Shown: positions 33,529 through 43,121 of the stretch, in pieces
How positions within the stretch are numbered: the first letter of the stretch is position 1
Layout of the letters: every line of letters begins with the position of its first letter
Assembly: GCF_026020075.1 (NCBI RefSeq)
Contig: NZ_CP102772.1
Span: 124,001-188,000, forward strand
Length of the DNA: 64,000 bases
Source: Bosea sp. NBC_00550
Lineage (GTDB): Bacteria; Pseudomonadota; Alphaproteobacteria; Rhizobiales; Beijerinckiaceae
Direction: 5' to 3'
Program-made: the position numbers and the translations under genes
The notes under the pieces: generated by a model
What the model saw: the letters and a program-made list of their open reading frames with translations, nothing else
Databases searched by the model: none
Told to the model about the DNA's origin: nothing

Positions 33529-36500
33529 GACGCAGGAACCCGATCCGCTGATCGTCGCGAAGGAAGCGGGTGAGGCGCCGGCCTATCGCGGCCTTGCCTA
33601 TGTCGTGTTCGAGCGCTTTCCGCTGGCTGGCTACGGCAATCGCGTGCCGCAGTTCGATTTCGAGGTCGTGCGGGCGGTTGAAGGTTTGGGCGGCATGATC
33701 CGCGCCATCTCGCTGATCCCGGGCGCCGGCGAGTTCGTCTACGACATCAGGCCGGTCAGCCACGAGCCCGAGCCGGGCGTCAGCGAGAGCCTGACGCGTC
33801 ACCAGCTTTATGGCGGCGCGGATGTCGATACCGCTCTCGGCCATCTCATCGCGCTCTGTCCCAACCTGCGTTCGATTTCGTTGGTCGTGTCCTGGTTCGG
33901 CGACGATCTCCGGGCCGGATCCTGCAGCGTCGCGCCACGCGTCGAGATCCCGCACAAGCCGACGGTCGGCGCCGAGTGGTCGGTCGCGGGTCTTGCCCGA
34001 ACGACCGCTCGCGCCGTGAGCCAGATCGACGGCCGGCCGGCCTTCGGCGGCACGCCGTCCGACGAGAGCGTCATCGCCCTGATCCGGCGCCTGCGCTCCG
34101 ACTACGGGCTTGAAGTCGTTCTCTACCCCTTCCTGATGATGGATATCCCGGCCGACAATGCCCTGCCGGACCCATGGACCGGAGACGTGGCGCAGCCGCG
34201 CTATCCCTGGCGAGGGCGGATCAGCTGCGACCCGGCGCCCGATCGTCCGGGAAGCCCGGAGGGGACGGCTGCCGTCGCCGCCCAGATTTCCTCTTTTGTC
34301 GGCACCGTCGAGCCTGCCGACATGAACCTCTCCGGCGATGTGGTGGGCTGCGCCAAGCCCGACGAATGGTCCTATCGCCGCCTCGTCATGCATTGCGCGA
34401 TGCTGGCGCAGGCTGCGGGCGGCGTGGAGGGGTTTCTGATCGGATCGGAGATGGTCGGGCTCACGCATCTGCGCGATGGCTCGGGCTATCCGATGGCCGA
34501 CCACCTCGCCGCGATCGCGCAGGACGTCAAAACCATCCTGCCCTCGGCGACCTTGACGTATGGCGCCGACTGGACGGAATACGGTGCCGATGTTCGCTCT
34601 GACGGCCAGGACATCGATTTTCCACTCGATTCGCTCTGGGCATCGCCCGCGATCGGCGCGATCGGCATCGACTACTATCCGCCGCTCTCGGATTGGCGCG
34701 ACTCCGGCGACCATGCTGATGCGGCGGTGGCGCGCAGTCCCGCTGATCTGACCTATCTGCGAAATCGCCTGACATCCGGCGAAGCCTATGACTGGTATTA
34801 CGCCGATGACGCGGCCCGCGCCGCGCAGGCCCGCCTGCCGATCACCGATGGCACCTACGCGAAGCCGTGGTTGTTCCGGCCGAAAGATCTCCACGGCTGG
34901 TGGAGCCACCCTCATATCCGGCGTTCTGGCGGGGTGGAGACGACCGCCACACCCTTCGTGCCGGGTGCGAAGCCGATCTGGCTGACGGAGATCGGCATTC
35001 CGGCGGTGGACAAGGGTGCGAACGCGCCCAATGTCTTTCCCGATACCCGTTCCGCCGAGGGCGGCTTTCCGCCGTTCTCCAGCGGCGCGCGCGACGATCT
35101 TGTGCAGGCGCGCGGGCTGGAGGCGATCATCTCCGGCTTCGATCCGGCCCGGGTCGGATTCGATGCCTCGCGCAACCCGGTTCATCCGACCAGCGGCATC
35201 AGGATGATCGACCCGGCGCATATCGTCGTCTGGAACTGGGATGCGCGGCCGTTCCCGGCCTTCCCCGATCTCGGTGGCATCTGGGCCGATGGCGCCAATT
35301 TCGAGACCGGGCATTGGCTGAATGGCCGGCTCGAAGGCACGCCGATCGATCGGCTCGTTTCGAAGCTGCTCGCCGATTTCGGCCTGCCGCCGGCCACGGA
35401 CATAGCCGTCGACGGGTTCGTGGACGGTTATGTGCTCGATCGCCCGCTATCGGCGCGTCAGGCGCTCGAGCCGTTGGCCCAAACCTTCGGCTTCGATGCC
35501 GTGATGGGTTCCGGGCGACTTCGCTTCGAAGGACGCGGCGGCCAGGTATCCCGGCTCCTCGTCTCCGACGATTTCGTCCCGAACCGCGACGGCGAACCTT
35601 TCACATTGCGCCGCAGCCAGGAAACCGAGCTGCCGCTGGAACTGCGCCTCGGCTTCAGCGACAGCGAAAGCGATTATCGCAGCGCCGCCGCGCGTTCGCG
35701 CCGCCTCGCCGGCGCCGCCCGGCGCGAGGTCGCCGTCGAGATGGCCATCGTGACGCGATCCGCCGAGGGGCAGCGCCTGGCCGATCAGCGCCTGCAGGAG
35801 GCCTGGGCGGCGCGCGAGACGCTGGAATGCGAGCTTTCCCCCCGCTGTGTCGATCTGGAGCCGGGTGATGTCGTCTCCCTGCCCGTCGATGGCGACAGGA
35901 GGCTGTTCCGTGTCGTGCGCATCGCCGACGGAGCGACTCGCCAGATCAATGCGCGCGCTGTCGAGCCGGCGATCTACTCGATCGCTGGTGCAAAGGGCGG
36001 GGCCCGCCCGCCGCGGACGCCGCCGGCCTTGCCCGGACGGCCGCTCGTCGTCCCGCTCGCCCTCCCGCTCGTTGCCGCGCAGCCTCCTGCGTTGCTGTCG
36101 CTCGCGGCCTTCGCCGCGCCCTGGCCCGGTGCCGTGGCGATCTGGGCAGCAAACGAGGCCGGGATGTTCGATGTCGCCGGATTCGTCGAGGCTCCCTCGA
36201 TCGTCGGCGAAACGCTGACCGAGCTGCCGCCGGGACCAACCTGGCGGACGGACCGGCGCGCTGTGCTCGAAGTCAGGCTGCGCGGCGGCATCCTTTCATC
36301 GGTATCGCCGGAGGCGGCACTGGCCGGCGCGAACGCCCTGGCCTTGATCGGCGAGGACGGCGCGATCGAGATCGTCACCGCGGCGCAGGTCGATCTCGTC
36401 GGCCCGCAACGCTTCCGCCTTTCTGGCTTCGTTCGCGGGATCGGGGGATCAGAGGCGGCGGCATCGCGCCATCTGCCGCCCGGCGCCCGCGTCGTCGCGC

Positions 36501-36970
36501 TCGATGGATCGGCGGCGACGCTGACGACCGATCTCTCCGACATCGGCAGGGAGCTGCGCTATCGGGTCGGCCCTGCACGTCATGACGTCGGTGATTCGAC
36601 GATGGCGGAGTTCACGACGACGGTTGCGGGGGATGCGTTGCTCCCGATGTCTCCTGTCCGACCGAAAGCGCGGCGATCCGGGGCGGGCATCCAGCTGAGC
36701 TGGATCCGGCGCACACGTCTCGACGGCGACTCATGGGAGCTGGTGGAGGTGCCGCTCGGGGAGGACAACGAACGCTATGAGATTCGCGTTCTCGATGGCG
36801 ACACACTCGTCCATGCCGAAATCGTGAATACGCCGGGGTGGCTCTATTCCACTGCGCAGGAACTCGCCGATTTCGGCTCCAGCCAGGCCGAACTCGCCTT
36901 GTCGGTAGCGCAACTCAGCACAACCATGGGGCGAGGGCGCGAATGGCGTGGACGGATCGCCGTGGCATGA
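33338..36970 (+). CDS. GTA tail-tip megatron protein (g15), 5'-truncated
   Basis: Large tail-tip protein with a glycoside hydrolase/TIM-barrel-like domain and a phage tail domain. Recognisable g15 sequence begins at about 33404 with FYHANLAIGLCEGPIAFIRR and continues intact to the stop (for example PTVGAEWSVAGLARTTARAV, FLIGSEMVGLTHLRDG, IWLTEIGIPAVDKGANAPNV, GWLYSTAQELADF). The first roughly 110-140 residues of the family (Gly-rich hydrophobic N-terminus and the VYGRARLGGQVIW region) are missing. The only upstream ATG (33338) would add about 22 residues read out of frame through g14 and has no evident ribosome site. Downstream of the junction the frame is unbroken for about 1,190 codons. This is either a recent deletion or an assembly error. 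Confidence 0.8.
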   Translation: MMARWSRKSRSRPGGGAISATPFYHANLAIGLCEGPIAFIRRIWVDGRELDVSTVTMRVHHGHETQEPDPLIVAKEAGEAPAYRGLAYVVFERFPLAGYGNRVPQFDFEVVRAVEGLGGMIRAISLIPGAGEFVYDIRPVSHEPEPGVSESLTRHQLYGGADVDTALGHLIALCPNLRSISLVVSWFGDDLRAGSCSVAPRVEIPHKPTVGAEWSVAGLARTTARAVSQIDGRPAFGGTPSDESVIALIRRLRSDYGLEVVLYPFLMMDIPADNALPDPWTGDVAQPRYPWRGRISCDPAPDRPGSPEGTAAVAAQISSFVGTVEPADMNLSGDVVGCAKPDEWSYRRLVMHCAMLAQAAGGVEGFLIGSEMVGLTHLRDGSGYPMADHLAAIAQDVKTILPSATLTYGADWTEYGADVRSDGQDIDFPLDSLWASPAIGAIGIDYYPPLSDWRDSGDHADAAVARSPADLTYLRNRLTSGEAYDWYYADDAARAAQARLPITDGTYAKPWLFRPKDLHGWWSHPHIRRSGGVETTATPFVPGAKPIWLTEIGIPAVDKGANAPNVFPDTRSAEGGFPPFSSGARDDLVQARGLEAIISGFDPARVGFDASRNPVHPTSGIRMIDPAHIVVWNWDARPFPAFPDLGGIWADGANFETGHWLNGRLEGTPIDRLVSKLLADFGLPPATDIAVDGFVDGYVLDRPLSARQALEPLAQTFGFDAVMGSGRLRFEGRGGQVSRLLVSDDFVPNRDGEPFTLRRSQETELPLELRLGFSDSESDYRSAAARSRRLAGAARREVAVEMAIVTRSAEGQRLADQRLQEAWAARETLECELSPRCVDLEPGDVVSLPVDGDRRLFRVVRIADGATRQINARAVEPAIYSIAGAKGGARPPRTPPALPGRPLVVPLALPLVAAQPPALLSLAAFAAPWPGAVAIWAANEAGMFDVAGFVEAPSIVGETLTELPPGPTWRTDRRAVLEVRLRGGILSSVSPEAALAGANALALIGEDGAIEIVTAAQVDLVGPQRFRLSGFVRGIGGSEAAASRHLPPGARVVALDGSAATLTTDLSDIGRELRYRVGPARHDVGDSTMAEFTTTVAGDALLPMSPVRPKARRSGAGIQLSWIRRTRLDGDSWELVEVPLGEDNERYEIRVLDGDTLVHAEIVNTPGWLYSTAQELADFGSSQAELALSVAQLSTTMGRGREWRGRIAVA

Positions 36971-36997
36971 TCTAGTCTAGGTTGTGGACGGGGTGGT

Positions 36998-37015
36998 GCA
37001 TTCATGGCGCATTCA
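36998..37015 (+). promoter_or_regulatory. Direct repeat, candidate FeuP/OmpR-type binding site
   Basis: GCATTCA occurs at 36998-37004 and again at 37009-37015, an 11 bp period. OmpR/PhoB-type regulators bind such tandem half-sites. It lies about 20 bp before the PepSY-like gene that opens the feuPQ-like operon, so autoregulation is plausible. Confidence 0.4.
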
Positions 37016-37033
37016 CGCGGATGGGATTAGCCC

Positions 37034-37357
37034 ATGTCGATGATGCCGGTCGAACCGATCCTCGCTTTCGCGCTCATGATGTCTCCGCCGATGCCGATCA
37101 TCCGCGTCGACGACGCGACGCCTATGTCCTGCCTGTCTTCCGACGAAACGCGCGATGCCGTTGCCGAGGGGCGAGTCATGCAGCCGGCCGAAGCCTCGCG
37201 CCATGCCCGCCACGCAGCGCCGGGCGAGGTCGTCCGCATCAGGCTCTGCCGCCAGGGCGACGAGTTCGTCTATGTCGTCACCACGTTGAAACGCGACGGA
37301 CGCGTTGCCCGGGTGACGCTGGAAGGACAATCCGGCAAGATCGCCACCATCCGCTGA
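37034..37357 (+). CDS. PepSY-like small protein preceding the two-component operon (FeuN-like position)
   Basis: A 107-residue protein with a hydrophobic N-terminus (VEPILAFALMMSPPMPIIRV) that may be a signal or anchor. The C-terminal half, GEVVRIRLCRQGDEFVYVVT and DGRVARVTLEGQSGKI, looks like a PepSY-type module. Its stop is 40 bp before the FeuP-like regulator. In Sinorhizobium a small periplasmic protein, FeuN, is encoded with feuPQ and restrains FeuQ; this gene has the right place and size for that job, but I did not see sequence identity proving it. Confidence 0.55.
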   Translation: MSMMPVEPILAFALMMSPPMPIIRVDDATPMSCLSSDETRDAVAEGRVMQPAEASRHARHAAPGEVVRIRLCRQGDEFVYVVTTLKRDGRVARVTLEGQSGKIATIR

Positions 37358-37397
37358 CCACCTTGCGGACATCTGCACAAACTGGAGCGTACCGACC

Positions 37398-38066
37398 GTG
37401 AGACTGCTCGTCGTCGAGGACGACAAGGACCTCAACCGCCAGATCGTGACCGCGCTGGAGAACGCCGGCTACGCCGTCGACAAGGCTTTCGACGGCGAGG
37501 AGGGGCTCTATCTCGGCGAGACCGAGCCCTATGACGCCGTCATCCTCGACCTCGGCCTGCCCAAGGTCGATGGCGTCGCGGTGCTGCAAGGCTGGCGCCG
37601 GGCCGGCAAGACCATGCCCGTCCTGATTCTCACGGCGCGCGATCGCTGGAGCGACAAGGTCGGCGGTTTCGATGCCGGCGCCGACGACTATGTCGTCAAG
37701 CCCTTCCATGTCGAGGAACTGCTGGCGCGGGTGCGCGCGCTGCTGCGCCGCGCCGCGGGGCACGCGACCTCCGAGCTCGTCTGCGGCCCCGTCCGCCTCG
37801 ATACGCGCGCGAGCCGCGTCGTCGTCGACGGCAATCCGGTGAAGCTGACCTCGCACGAGTATCGGCTGCTGTCCTATCTGATGCATCACCAGGGACGCGT
37901 CGTCTCGCGAACCGAGCTGGTCGAGCATCTCTACGACCAGGATTTCGACCGCGATTCCAATACGATCGAGGTCTTCGTCGGCCGCCTGCGCAAGAAGCTG
38001 GGCGTGGATATCATCGAGACCGTCCGGGGCCTGGGCTATATCGCCGCCGCTCCGGAAAAGGTCTGA
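37398..38066 (+). CDS. feuP: OmpR-type response regulator, FeuP-like
   Basis: A 222-residue response regulator. The receiver domain begins RLLVVEDDKDLNRQ. The phosphoacceptor Asp is in AVILDLGLPKVDGV, and the conserved Lys is in VKPFHVEELLARV. The C-terminal winged helix includes SHEYRLLSYLMHHQGRVVSR and a typical end NTIEVFVGRLRKKLG. It starts at GTG 37398. Its neighbour is a histidine kinase, and ccm genes follow, as in rhizobial feuPQ-cyc regions. FeuP of Sinorhizobium controls cyclic glucan export; that role here is inference. Confidence 0.85.
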   Translation: MRLLVVEDDKDLNRQIVTALENAGYAVDKAFDGEEGLYLGETEPYDAVILDLGLPKVDGVAVLQGWRRAGKTMPVLILTARDRWSDKVGGFDAGADDYVVKPFHVEELLARVRALLRRAAGHATSELVCGPVRLDTRASRVVVDGNPVKLTSHEYRLLSYLMHHQGRVVSRTELVEHLYDQDFDRDSNTIEVFVGRLRKKLGVDIIETVRGLGYIAAAPEKV

Positions 38067-38075
38067 TCGCGGGAG

Positions 38076-39452
38076 ATGGTCCTCAAATCCCATCGCTATT
38101 CGCTGGGAGCGCGACTGTTTCTCTCGGCAGCTTTCTGCTGCGTCCTGATCCTGGTCCTTGCGGGCGTTGGCCTCACGACCTTCTATCGCCGCTCGGCCGA
38201 GCGCGGCTTCGACGAGCGTCTATCGGTCTACATCAAGCAACTGGTCGCCGACCTCGCGGCGCCGCCGGAAACCGAACGCCAGACGATCGGCGACCTCGGG
38301 GAGCCGCGCTTCGATCTGCCGCTCACCGGCTGGTACTGGCAGATCACCCGCCTCGATGGCGAGCGTCCGAACGTCCGCGCCTCGCGCTCGCTGGTCGGCG
38401 GCCAGCTCCCGAAGCTGCTCGACCAGTCGATCGCGCCGAACAGCCGCGGGCTGCGCGAAAGCTATGTCTCCGGCCCGGATGACCGCCTGCTGCGAATTCT
38501 GGAGCGCGAGATCGATGTCGGCGAGGATGGGCGCTTCACCGTTGCCGTCGCCGCGCCGGCCGACGAGATCGAAGGCGATATCCAGGACTTCCGCTTCGCG
38601 CTGGCGATGACCTTCCTGCTGCTCGGCATAGCGCTGGTCGCCTCGACGCTCGTGCAGGTGCGCTTTGGCCTGCGGCCGCTGGTGCGGCTGCGCGCGGCCG
38701 TCGGTTTGGTGCGGACGGGCGAGAGCCCACGCATCGCCGGTCAGTATCCGCCCGACCTTGCGCCGCTCGCGAGCGAGCTCAACGAGTTGATCGATGCCAA
38801 TCACGAGATCCTCGACCGCGCCCGCACCCAGGTCGGCAACCTCGCCCACGCCCTGAAGACGCCGCTCAGCGTGATGATGAACGAGGCTGGGACGGATGAC
38901 GGCCAGCTTCCGCAGACCGTGAGAACCCAGACCGCGATCATGCGCGATCAGGTGCAGTACTACCTCGATCGCGCTCGCGCGGCGGCCTTGTCCGGGGCGC
39001 TGGGCGGTGTGACGGAGGTCGTTCCGTCGCTCGACGCGCTGCTGCGAACCTTCATGAAGATCTCCCAGGACAGGGACATCACGGGTTCGCACATGGTCCC
39101 GCCGTCGCTGCGTTTCCGCGGCGAGAAGCAGGATTTCGAGGAAATGCTCGGAAACCTGCTCGACAACGCGTTCAAATGGGCGAATTCCACGGTCCAGGTT
39201 TCGATCGCGGAAGGCAAGATCGGCGAGGGCGAGAAGATGGCGCTGCTGATCGATGACGACGGCCCGGGGCTGCCGGACGATGCGATGGCGGAGGTGCTCA
39301 AGCGCGGCCGCCGCCTCGACGAGGCGATGCCCGGTTCCGGCCTCGGCCTTTCGATCGTCGTCGACCTCGCCAAGCTCTATGGCGGCGAGCTGACGCTGCA
39401 GCGCTCGCCCCTCGGCGGCTTGCGGGTGCGTCTCGTCCTGCCTTCGATCTAG
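38076..39452 (+). CDS. feuQ: Sensor histidine kinase, FeuQ-like
   Basis: A 458-residue membrane kinase. Transmembrane segments lie near residues 10-32 (LFLSAAFCCVLILVLAGVGL) and about 170-190 (FALAMTFLLLGIALVASTLV), enclosing a periplasmic sensor domain of about 135 residues. A HAMP-like linker follows. The phosphoacceptor region is GNLAHALKTPLSVMMNEAG. The ATP-binding domain has MLGNLLDNAFKWA, LLIDDDGPGLP and GSGLGLSIVVDLAKLYGG. It is 9 bp after the regulator. The NLAHALKTPL H-box is the variant typical of PhoQ/FeuQ-type kinases. Confidence 0.87.
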   Translation: MVLKSHRYSLGARLFLSAAFCCVLILVLAGVGLTTFYRRSAERGFDERLSVYIKQLVADLAAPPETERQTIGDLGEPRFDLPLTGWYWQITRLDGERPNVRASRSLVGGQLPKLLDQSIAPNSRGLRESYVSGPDDRLLRILEREIDVGEDGRFTVAVAAPADEIEGDIQDFRFALAMTFLLLGIALVASTLVQVRFGLRPLVRLRAAVGLVRTGESPRIAGQYPPDLAPLASELNELIDANHEILDRARTQVGNLAHALKTPLSVMMNEAGTDDGQLPQTVRTQTAIMRDQVQYYLDRARAAALSGALGGVTEVVPSLDALLRTFMKISQDRDITGSHMVPPSLRFRGEKQDFEEMLGNLLDNAFKWANSTVQVSIAEGKIGEGEKMALLIDDDGPGLPDDAMAEVLKRGRRLDEAMPGSGLGLSIVVDLAKLYGGELTLQRSPLGGLRVRLVLPSI

Positions 39453-39519
39453 ATCAAATCCAACCCGCGTGACCCTTTGTCGCCATGAACATGGCCCGCC
39501 GATTGGCTAAGAACGCCGC

Positions 39520-40623
39520 ATGATGATCTGGACGATCTTTGCGGCCATGACCGGAGCGGCGATCTTCGCCCTGCTCTGGCCGCTGAGTCATGGCCGGGTG
39601 CAGGGCTTCGCCGATGTCGCGGACGCCAAGAGCCTCTATCGGGCACAGCTCAAGGAGATCGAGCGCGATCTCGGGCGCAAGCTGATCGCGGAGCCGGAAG
39701 CGGAGGCTGCGCGCGCCGAAGCGGCACGACGGCTGCTGCGCGCGGCGAATGACGAGACGGGGCCATCGGGTGAGACCGAGCCGTCGCTGCGTCGCCGCCG
39801 CGCGAGCTCTGCGTTGATGCTGTCGGTCGTGCCACTGCTGGCCGTGCTGGTCTATGGGCTCTACGGCTCGCCCGGCTTTCCCGACCAGCCCTTGGCGGCG
39901 CGGCTGGAGAACGCCGGGCCGCAGCAGGATTTCGCCGTCGTCCTGGCGCGCATGGAGGCACATCTTGCCGCCAACCCGACGGATGCGAAGGGCTGGTCGC
40001 TGATCGCGCCGATCTATCTGAGGCAGGGGCGATATGACGACGCCGCCAAGGCTTTCGCCGCGACCGTCCGCTATGGAAACCCAGATACGAATCTGCTCGC
40101 CGGCCTCGGCGAAGCCCGCATCCTCGAAGCAGGCGGCGTCGTGACCTCCGCTGCGCGCGAAGCGCTGGTGGAAGCGGTCCGCCTCGATCCGCAGAATGCA
40201 CGGGCGCGCTTCTACCTGGCCGTCGCCAAGGAGCAGGACGGGGACGGCGAGGGCGCGCTTTCGGCTTTGCAGCAACTCCTGGCCGATGCGCCGCCCGAGG
40301 CGGAATGGAGCGCTGCCGTTCGCGCCCGTATCGAGCAGATGCAGGCGGATGCCGGCCGCAAGGCGATCGCCGCCTTGCCGGAAGGCGAGCGCCAGCAGGC
40401 CATCAGGAGCATGGTCGATGGACTCGCGGAGCGTCTGGCCGCGGGCGGCGGGACGTTGCCGGAATGGAGCCGCCTGATCCGGGCCCGCGTCGTCCTCGGG
40501 GATCGACCGGCAGCGCTGCAGGCGGTGAAGACCGCGCGCGAGAGGTTGTCTCAGGATGCTGCTTCGCTTGCCGCCATCGATGCCTTGGCCGATGAATTGG
40601 CCTTGAAGGAGGCCACACCATGA
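39520..40623 (+). CDS. ccmI: Cytochrome c maturation protein CcmI
   Basis: A 367-residue component of c-type cytochrome maturation that holds apocytochrome for haem attachment. There are two N-terminal transmembrane helices ([20 protein letters not shown] and [20 protein letters not shown]) with the cytoplasmic leucine-zipper-like loop [20 protein letters not shown] between them. The periplasmic part has TPR-like helices ([20 protein letters not shown]). It overlaps ccmE by 4 bp, and the order ccmI-E-F-H equals rhizobial cycHJKL. Confidence 0.93.
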   Translation: MMIWTIFAAMTGAAIFALLWPLSHGRVQGFADVADAKSLYRAQLKEIERDLGRKLIAEPEAEAARAEAARRLLRAANDETGPSGETEPSLRRRRASSALMLSVVPLLAVLVYGLYGSPGFPDQPLAARLENAGPQQDFAVVLARMEAHLAANPTDAKGWSLIAPIYLRQGRYDDAAKAFAATVRYGNPDTNLLAGLGEARILEAGGVVTSAAREALVEAVRLDPQNARARFYLAVAKEQDGDGEGALSALQQLLADAPPEAEWSAAVRARIEQMQADAGRKAIAALPEGERQQAIRSMVDGLAERLAAGGGTLPEWSRLIRARVVLGDRPAALQAVKTARERLSQDAASLAAIDALADELALKEATP

Positions 40624-41135
40624 GTGTCGCCCAACCAGCTCGCGCGCTTCCCGCCAAGCGCCGCCTGACCCGCAAGCAGCGTCGGCTCGCGCTGATCGCG
40701 GCGGCGGGCGCCGTGCTGTTCTTCGCGGCCGGCCTCGTGCTCTTCGCGATTCGCGACACGATCGTCTTCTTTTACGGCCCGACCGAGATCGCCGAGAAGG
40801 GCGTTGCTCCCGGTACGCGCATGCGGCTGGGTGGGCTGGTCGAGGCCGGTTCGGTGCAGCGTGGGCCGGGCCAGCGCGTTACTTTCGCTGTCACCGACAG
40901 CAAGACTGCGATCAAGGTCGCCTATGACGGGCTGCTGCCCGATCTGTTCCGCGAGGGGCAGGGCGTCGTCACCGAAGGCGTCTTCGAAGGGGCAGGGCGT
41001 TTCAAGGCGGATTCGGTGCTGGCGAAGCACGACGAGACCTACATGCCGCGCGAGGTCGCCGACACGCTGAAGAAGCAGGGCCATTGGCAGCCCGGCGGCG
41101 CCGGCGCTCCTGCATCTGCTCCGGCCAAGCCATGA
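40620..41135 (+). CDS. ccmE: Haem chaperone CcmE
   Basis: A 171-residue periplasmic haem chaperone anchored by an N-terminal helix ([20 protein letters not shown]). The OB-fold domain contains [20 protein letters not shown] and the haem-binding motif [10 protein letters not shown], in which the His binds haem covalently. The C-terminal extension after the motif is Pro/Ala-rich and flexible. It carries haem from CcmC to CcmF. Its stop overlaps the ccmF start by 4 bp. Confidence 0.95.
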   Translation: MSVAQPARALPAKRRLTRKQRRLALIAAAGAVLFFAAGLVLFAIRDTIVFFYGPTEIAEKGVAPGTRMRLGGLVEAGSVQRGPGQRVTFAVTDSKTAIKVAYDGLLPDLFREGQGVVTEGVFEGAGRFKADSVLAKHDETYMPREVADTLKKQGHWQPGGAGAPASAPAKP

Positions 41136-43117
41136 GCGGCATGATCGTCGAGATCGGTCATTACGCGCTGGCTCTCGCGCTCGGCGTCTCCGTCATCCAG
41201 GCGCTGGTGCCGTTCTGGGGCGTCGTGCGCCAGGACAGGGCGCTGGCGTCGGTCGGAACCAGCGCGGCCCTGATCAGCTTCGCGCTGGTTGCGCTCTCCT
41301 TCGCGGCGCTGGTCGCGTCCTATGTCCGCTCGGATTTCTCGGTTGGCAATGTCGTCGCCAACTCCCATTCGGCGCAGCCGCTGATCTACAAGCTCACCTC
41401 GGTATGGGGAAACCACGAAGGCTCGATGCTGCTGTGGGTGCTGATCCTGACCCTGTTCGGCGCGCTGGTGGCGCTGTCGCGCAACTCCCTGCCGCCGCGA
41501 CTGCGGGCCGGGACTCTCGCCGCGCAGGGGCTGGTGGCCGTGGCGTTCCTGGCCTTCACGCTCTTCACCTCGAACCCGTTCCAGCGGCTGGCCCCGGCGC
41601 CGGCCGAAGGGCAGGACCTCAACCCGATCCTGCAGGATCTCGGCCTCGCGATCCACCCGCCGCTGCTTTATGTCGGCTATGTCGGTTTCTCGATCACTTA
41701 TGCCTTCGCCGTCGCAGCCCTGATCGACGGGCGCATCGACGCGATGTGGGCCCGTGCGGTTCGGCCCTGGACGCTGCTGGCCTGGACCTTCCTGACGCTC
41801 GGCATCGCGATGGGCTCCTACTGGGCCTATTACGAGCTCGGCTGGGGCGGCTGGTGGTTCTGGGACCCGGTCGAGAACGCCTCCTTCATGCCCTGGCTGG
41901 CAGGCACGGCCCTGATCCACTCGACGGTGGTGATGGAGAAGCGCGACGCGCTCAAGGTCTGGACGATCCTGCTGGCGATCCTGACCTTCTCGCTCTCGCT
42001 GCTCGGCACCTTCATCGTTCGCTCCGGCGTGCTGACCTCGGTGCACTCCTTCGCCAGCGATCCGGCGCGCGGCCTGTTCATCCTCTTCATCCTGATCTTC
42101 TTCGTCGGCGGTTCCCTGGCCCTTTTCGCCTGGCGCGCACCACTGCTGCGGCAGGGCGGGCTGTTCGCGCCGATTTCCCGGGAGAGCGCGCTCGTCGTCA
42201 ACAACGTCTTCCTGGCTACGGCCTGCGCCACCGTCTTCGTCGGCACGCTCTATCCGCTGGTCCTGGAGATGTTGACCGGCGACAAGATCTCGGTCGGGGC
42301 GCCCTTCTACAACGCCACCTTCATACCGGTGATGGTGCCGCTGCTGCTGATCCTGCCGATCGGCCAGTCGCTGGCCTGGAAGCGCGGCGATCTGCTCGGC
42401 GCCGCGCAGCGCAATGCCGCCGCCTTCGGATTGGCCGTGCTGACGGCGCTCGCTCTGATTGCCTTCACGCGGGGCGGGCCGGTCCTTGCCCCGCTTGGTA
42501 TCGGCCTCGGCGTCTTCCTGGTCCTCGGCGCGGCGGTCGACCTCGGCGAGCGCATCGTCGCGCGGGCCAAGGGCTGGAAGGCGATGCTGTCGCGGGCCAA
42601 GGGCTTGCCACGCTCCGCCTGGGGCACCGCTCTGGCTCATGCCGGCGTCGGCGTCAGCATCATCGGCATTGCCGCCGCTGCCTGGAGCAGCGAGTCGATC
42701 GCGGTCCTCAAGCCGGGAGAACGCCTGACGAGCGGGCGCTACACCATCGTCCTGGAAGGTGTTTCTCCGCGGACGGGGCCGAATTTCCGTGCCGAGGTCG
42801 CGCGCTTCCAGCTCTTCTCCGGCAATCGCGAGCTGGCGCCGGTCGAGGCATCGAAGCGCATCTACACCGCCCGCAACATGCCGACGACCGAGGCTGGAAT
42901 CCGAACCGACGGGCTGAGCCAGGCCTATATCAGCCTCGGCGAGGCGCAGGATGGCGGCGTCGCGGTGCGGCTTTACGACAAGCCGCTGATCCTGCTGATC
43001 TGGATCGGCGCGATCATCATGGCCTTCGGCGGTGGGCTTTCGCTGACCGACCGCCGCTTCCGGCTGGCCGCGCCGAAACGCGCCGCGCCGGTCGCTGCGC
43101 CCCAGCCAGCGGAGTAG
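41132..43117 (+). CDS. ccmF: Haem lyase subunit CcmF
   Basis: A 661-residue multispanning membrane protein that ligates haem to apocytochrome c. The tryptophan-rich haem-handling WWD motif is [20 protein letters not shown]. Conserved loops include [16 protein letters not shown] and the periplasmic [19 protein letters not shown] domain near the C-terminus. It starts at the ATG overlapping ccmE and is followed after 4 bp by ccmH. There are no truncations; the length is close to the usual 640-660. Confidence 0.95.
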   Translation: MSGMIVEIGHYALALALGVSVIQALVPFWGVVRQDRALASVGTSAALISFALVALSFAALVASYVRSDFSVGNVVANSHSAQPLIYKLTSVWGNHEGSMLLWVLILTLFGALVALSRNSLPPRLRAGTLAAQGLVAVAFLAFTLFTSNPFQRLAPAPAEGQDLNPILQDLGLAIHPPLLYVGYVGFSITYAFAVAALIDGRIDAMWARAVRPWTLLAWTFLTLGIAMGSYWAYYELGWGGWWFWDPVENASFMPWLAGTALIHSTVVMEKRDALKVWTILLAILTFSLSLLGTFIVRSGVLTSVHSFASDPARGLFILFILIFFVGGSLALFAWRAPLLRQGGLFAPISRESALVVNNVFLATACATVFVGTLYPLVLEMLTGDKISVGAPFYNATFIPVMVPLLLILPIGQSLAWKRGDLLGAAQRNAAAFGLAVLTALALIAFTRGGPVLAPLGIGLGVFLVLGAAVDLGERIVARAKGWKAMLSRAKGLPRSAWGTALAHAGVGVSIIGIAAAAWSSESIAVLKPGERLTSGRYTIVLEGVSPRTGPNFRAEVARFQLFSGNRELAPVEASKRIYTARNMPTTEAGIRTDGLSQAYISLGEAQDGGVAVRLYDKPLILLIWIGAIIMAFGGGLSLTDRRFRLAAPKRAAPVAAPQPAE

Positions 43118-43121
43118 GGCG

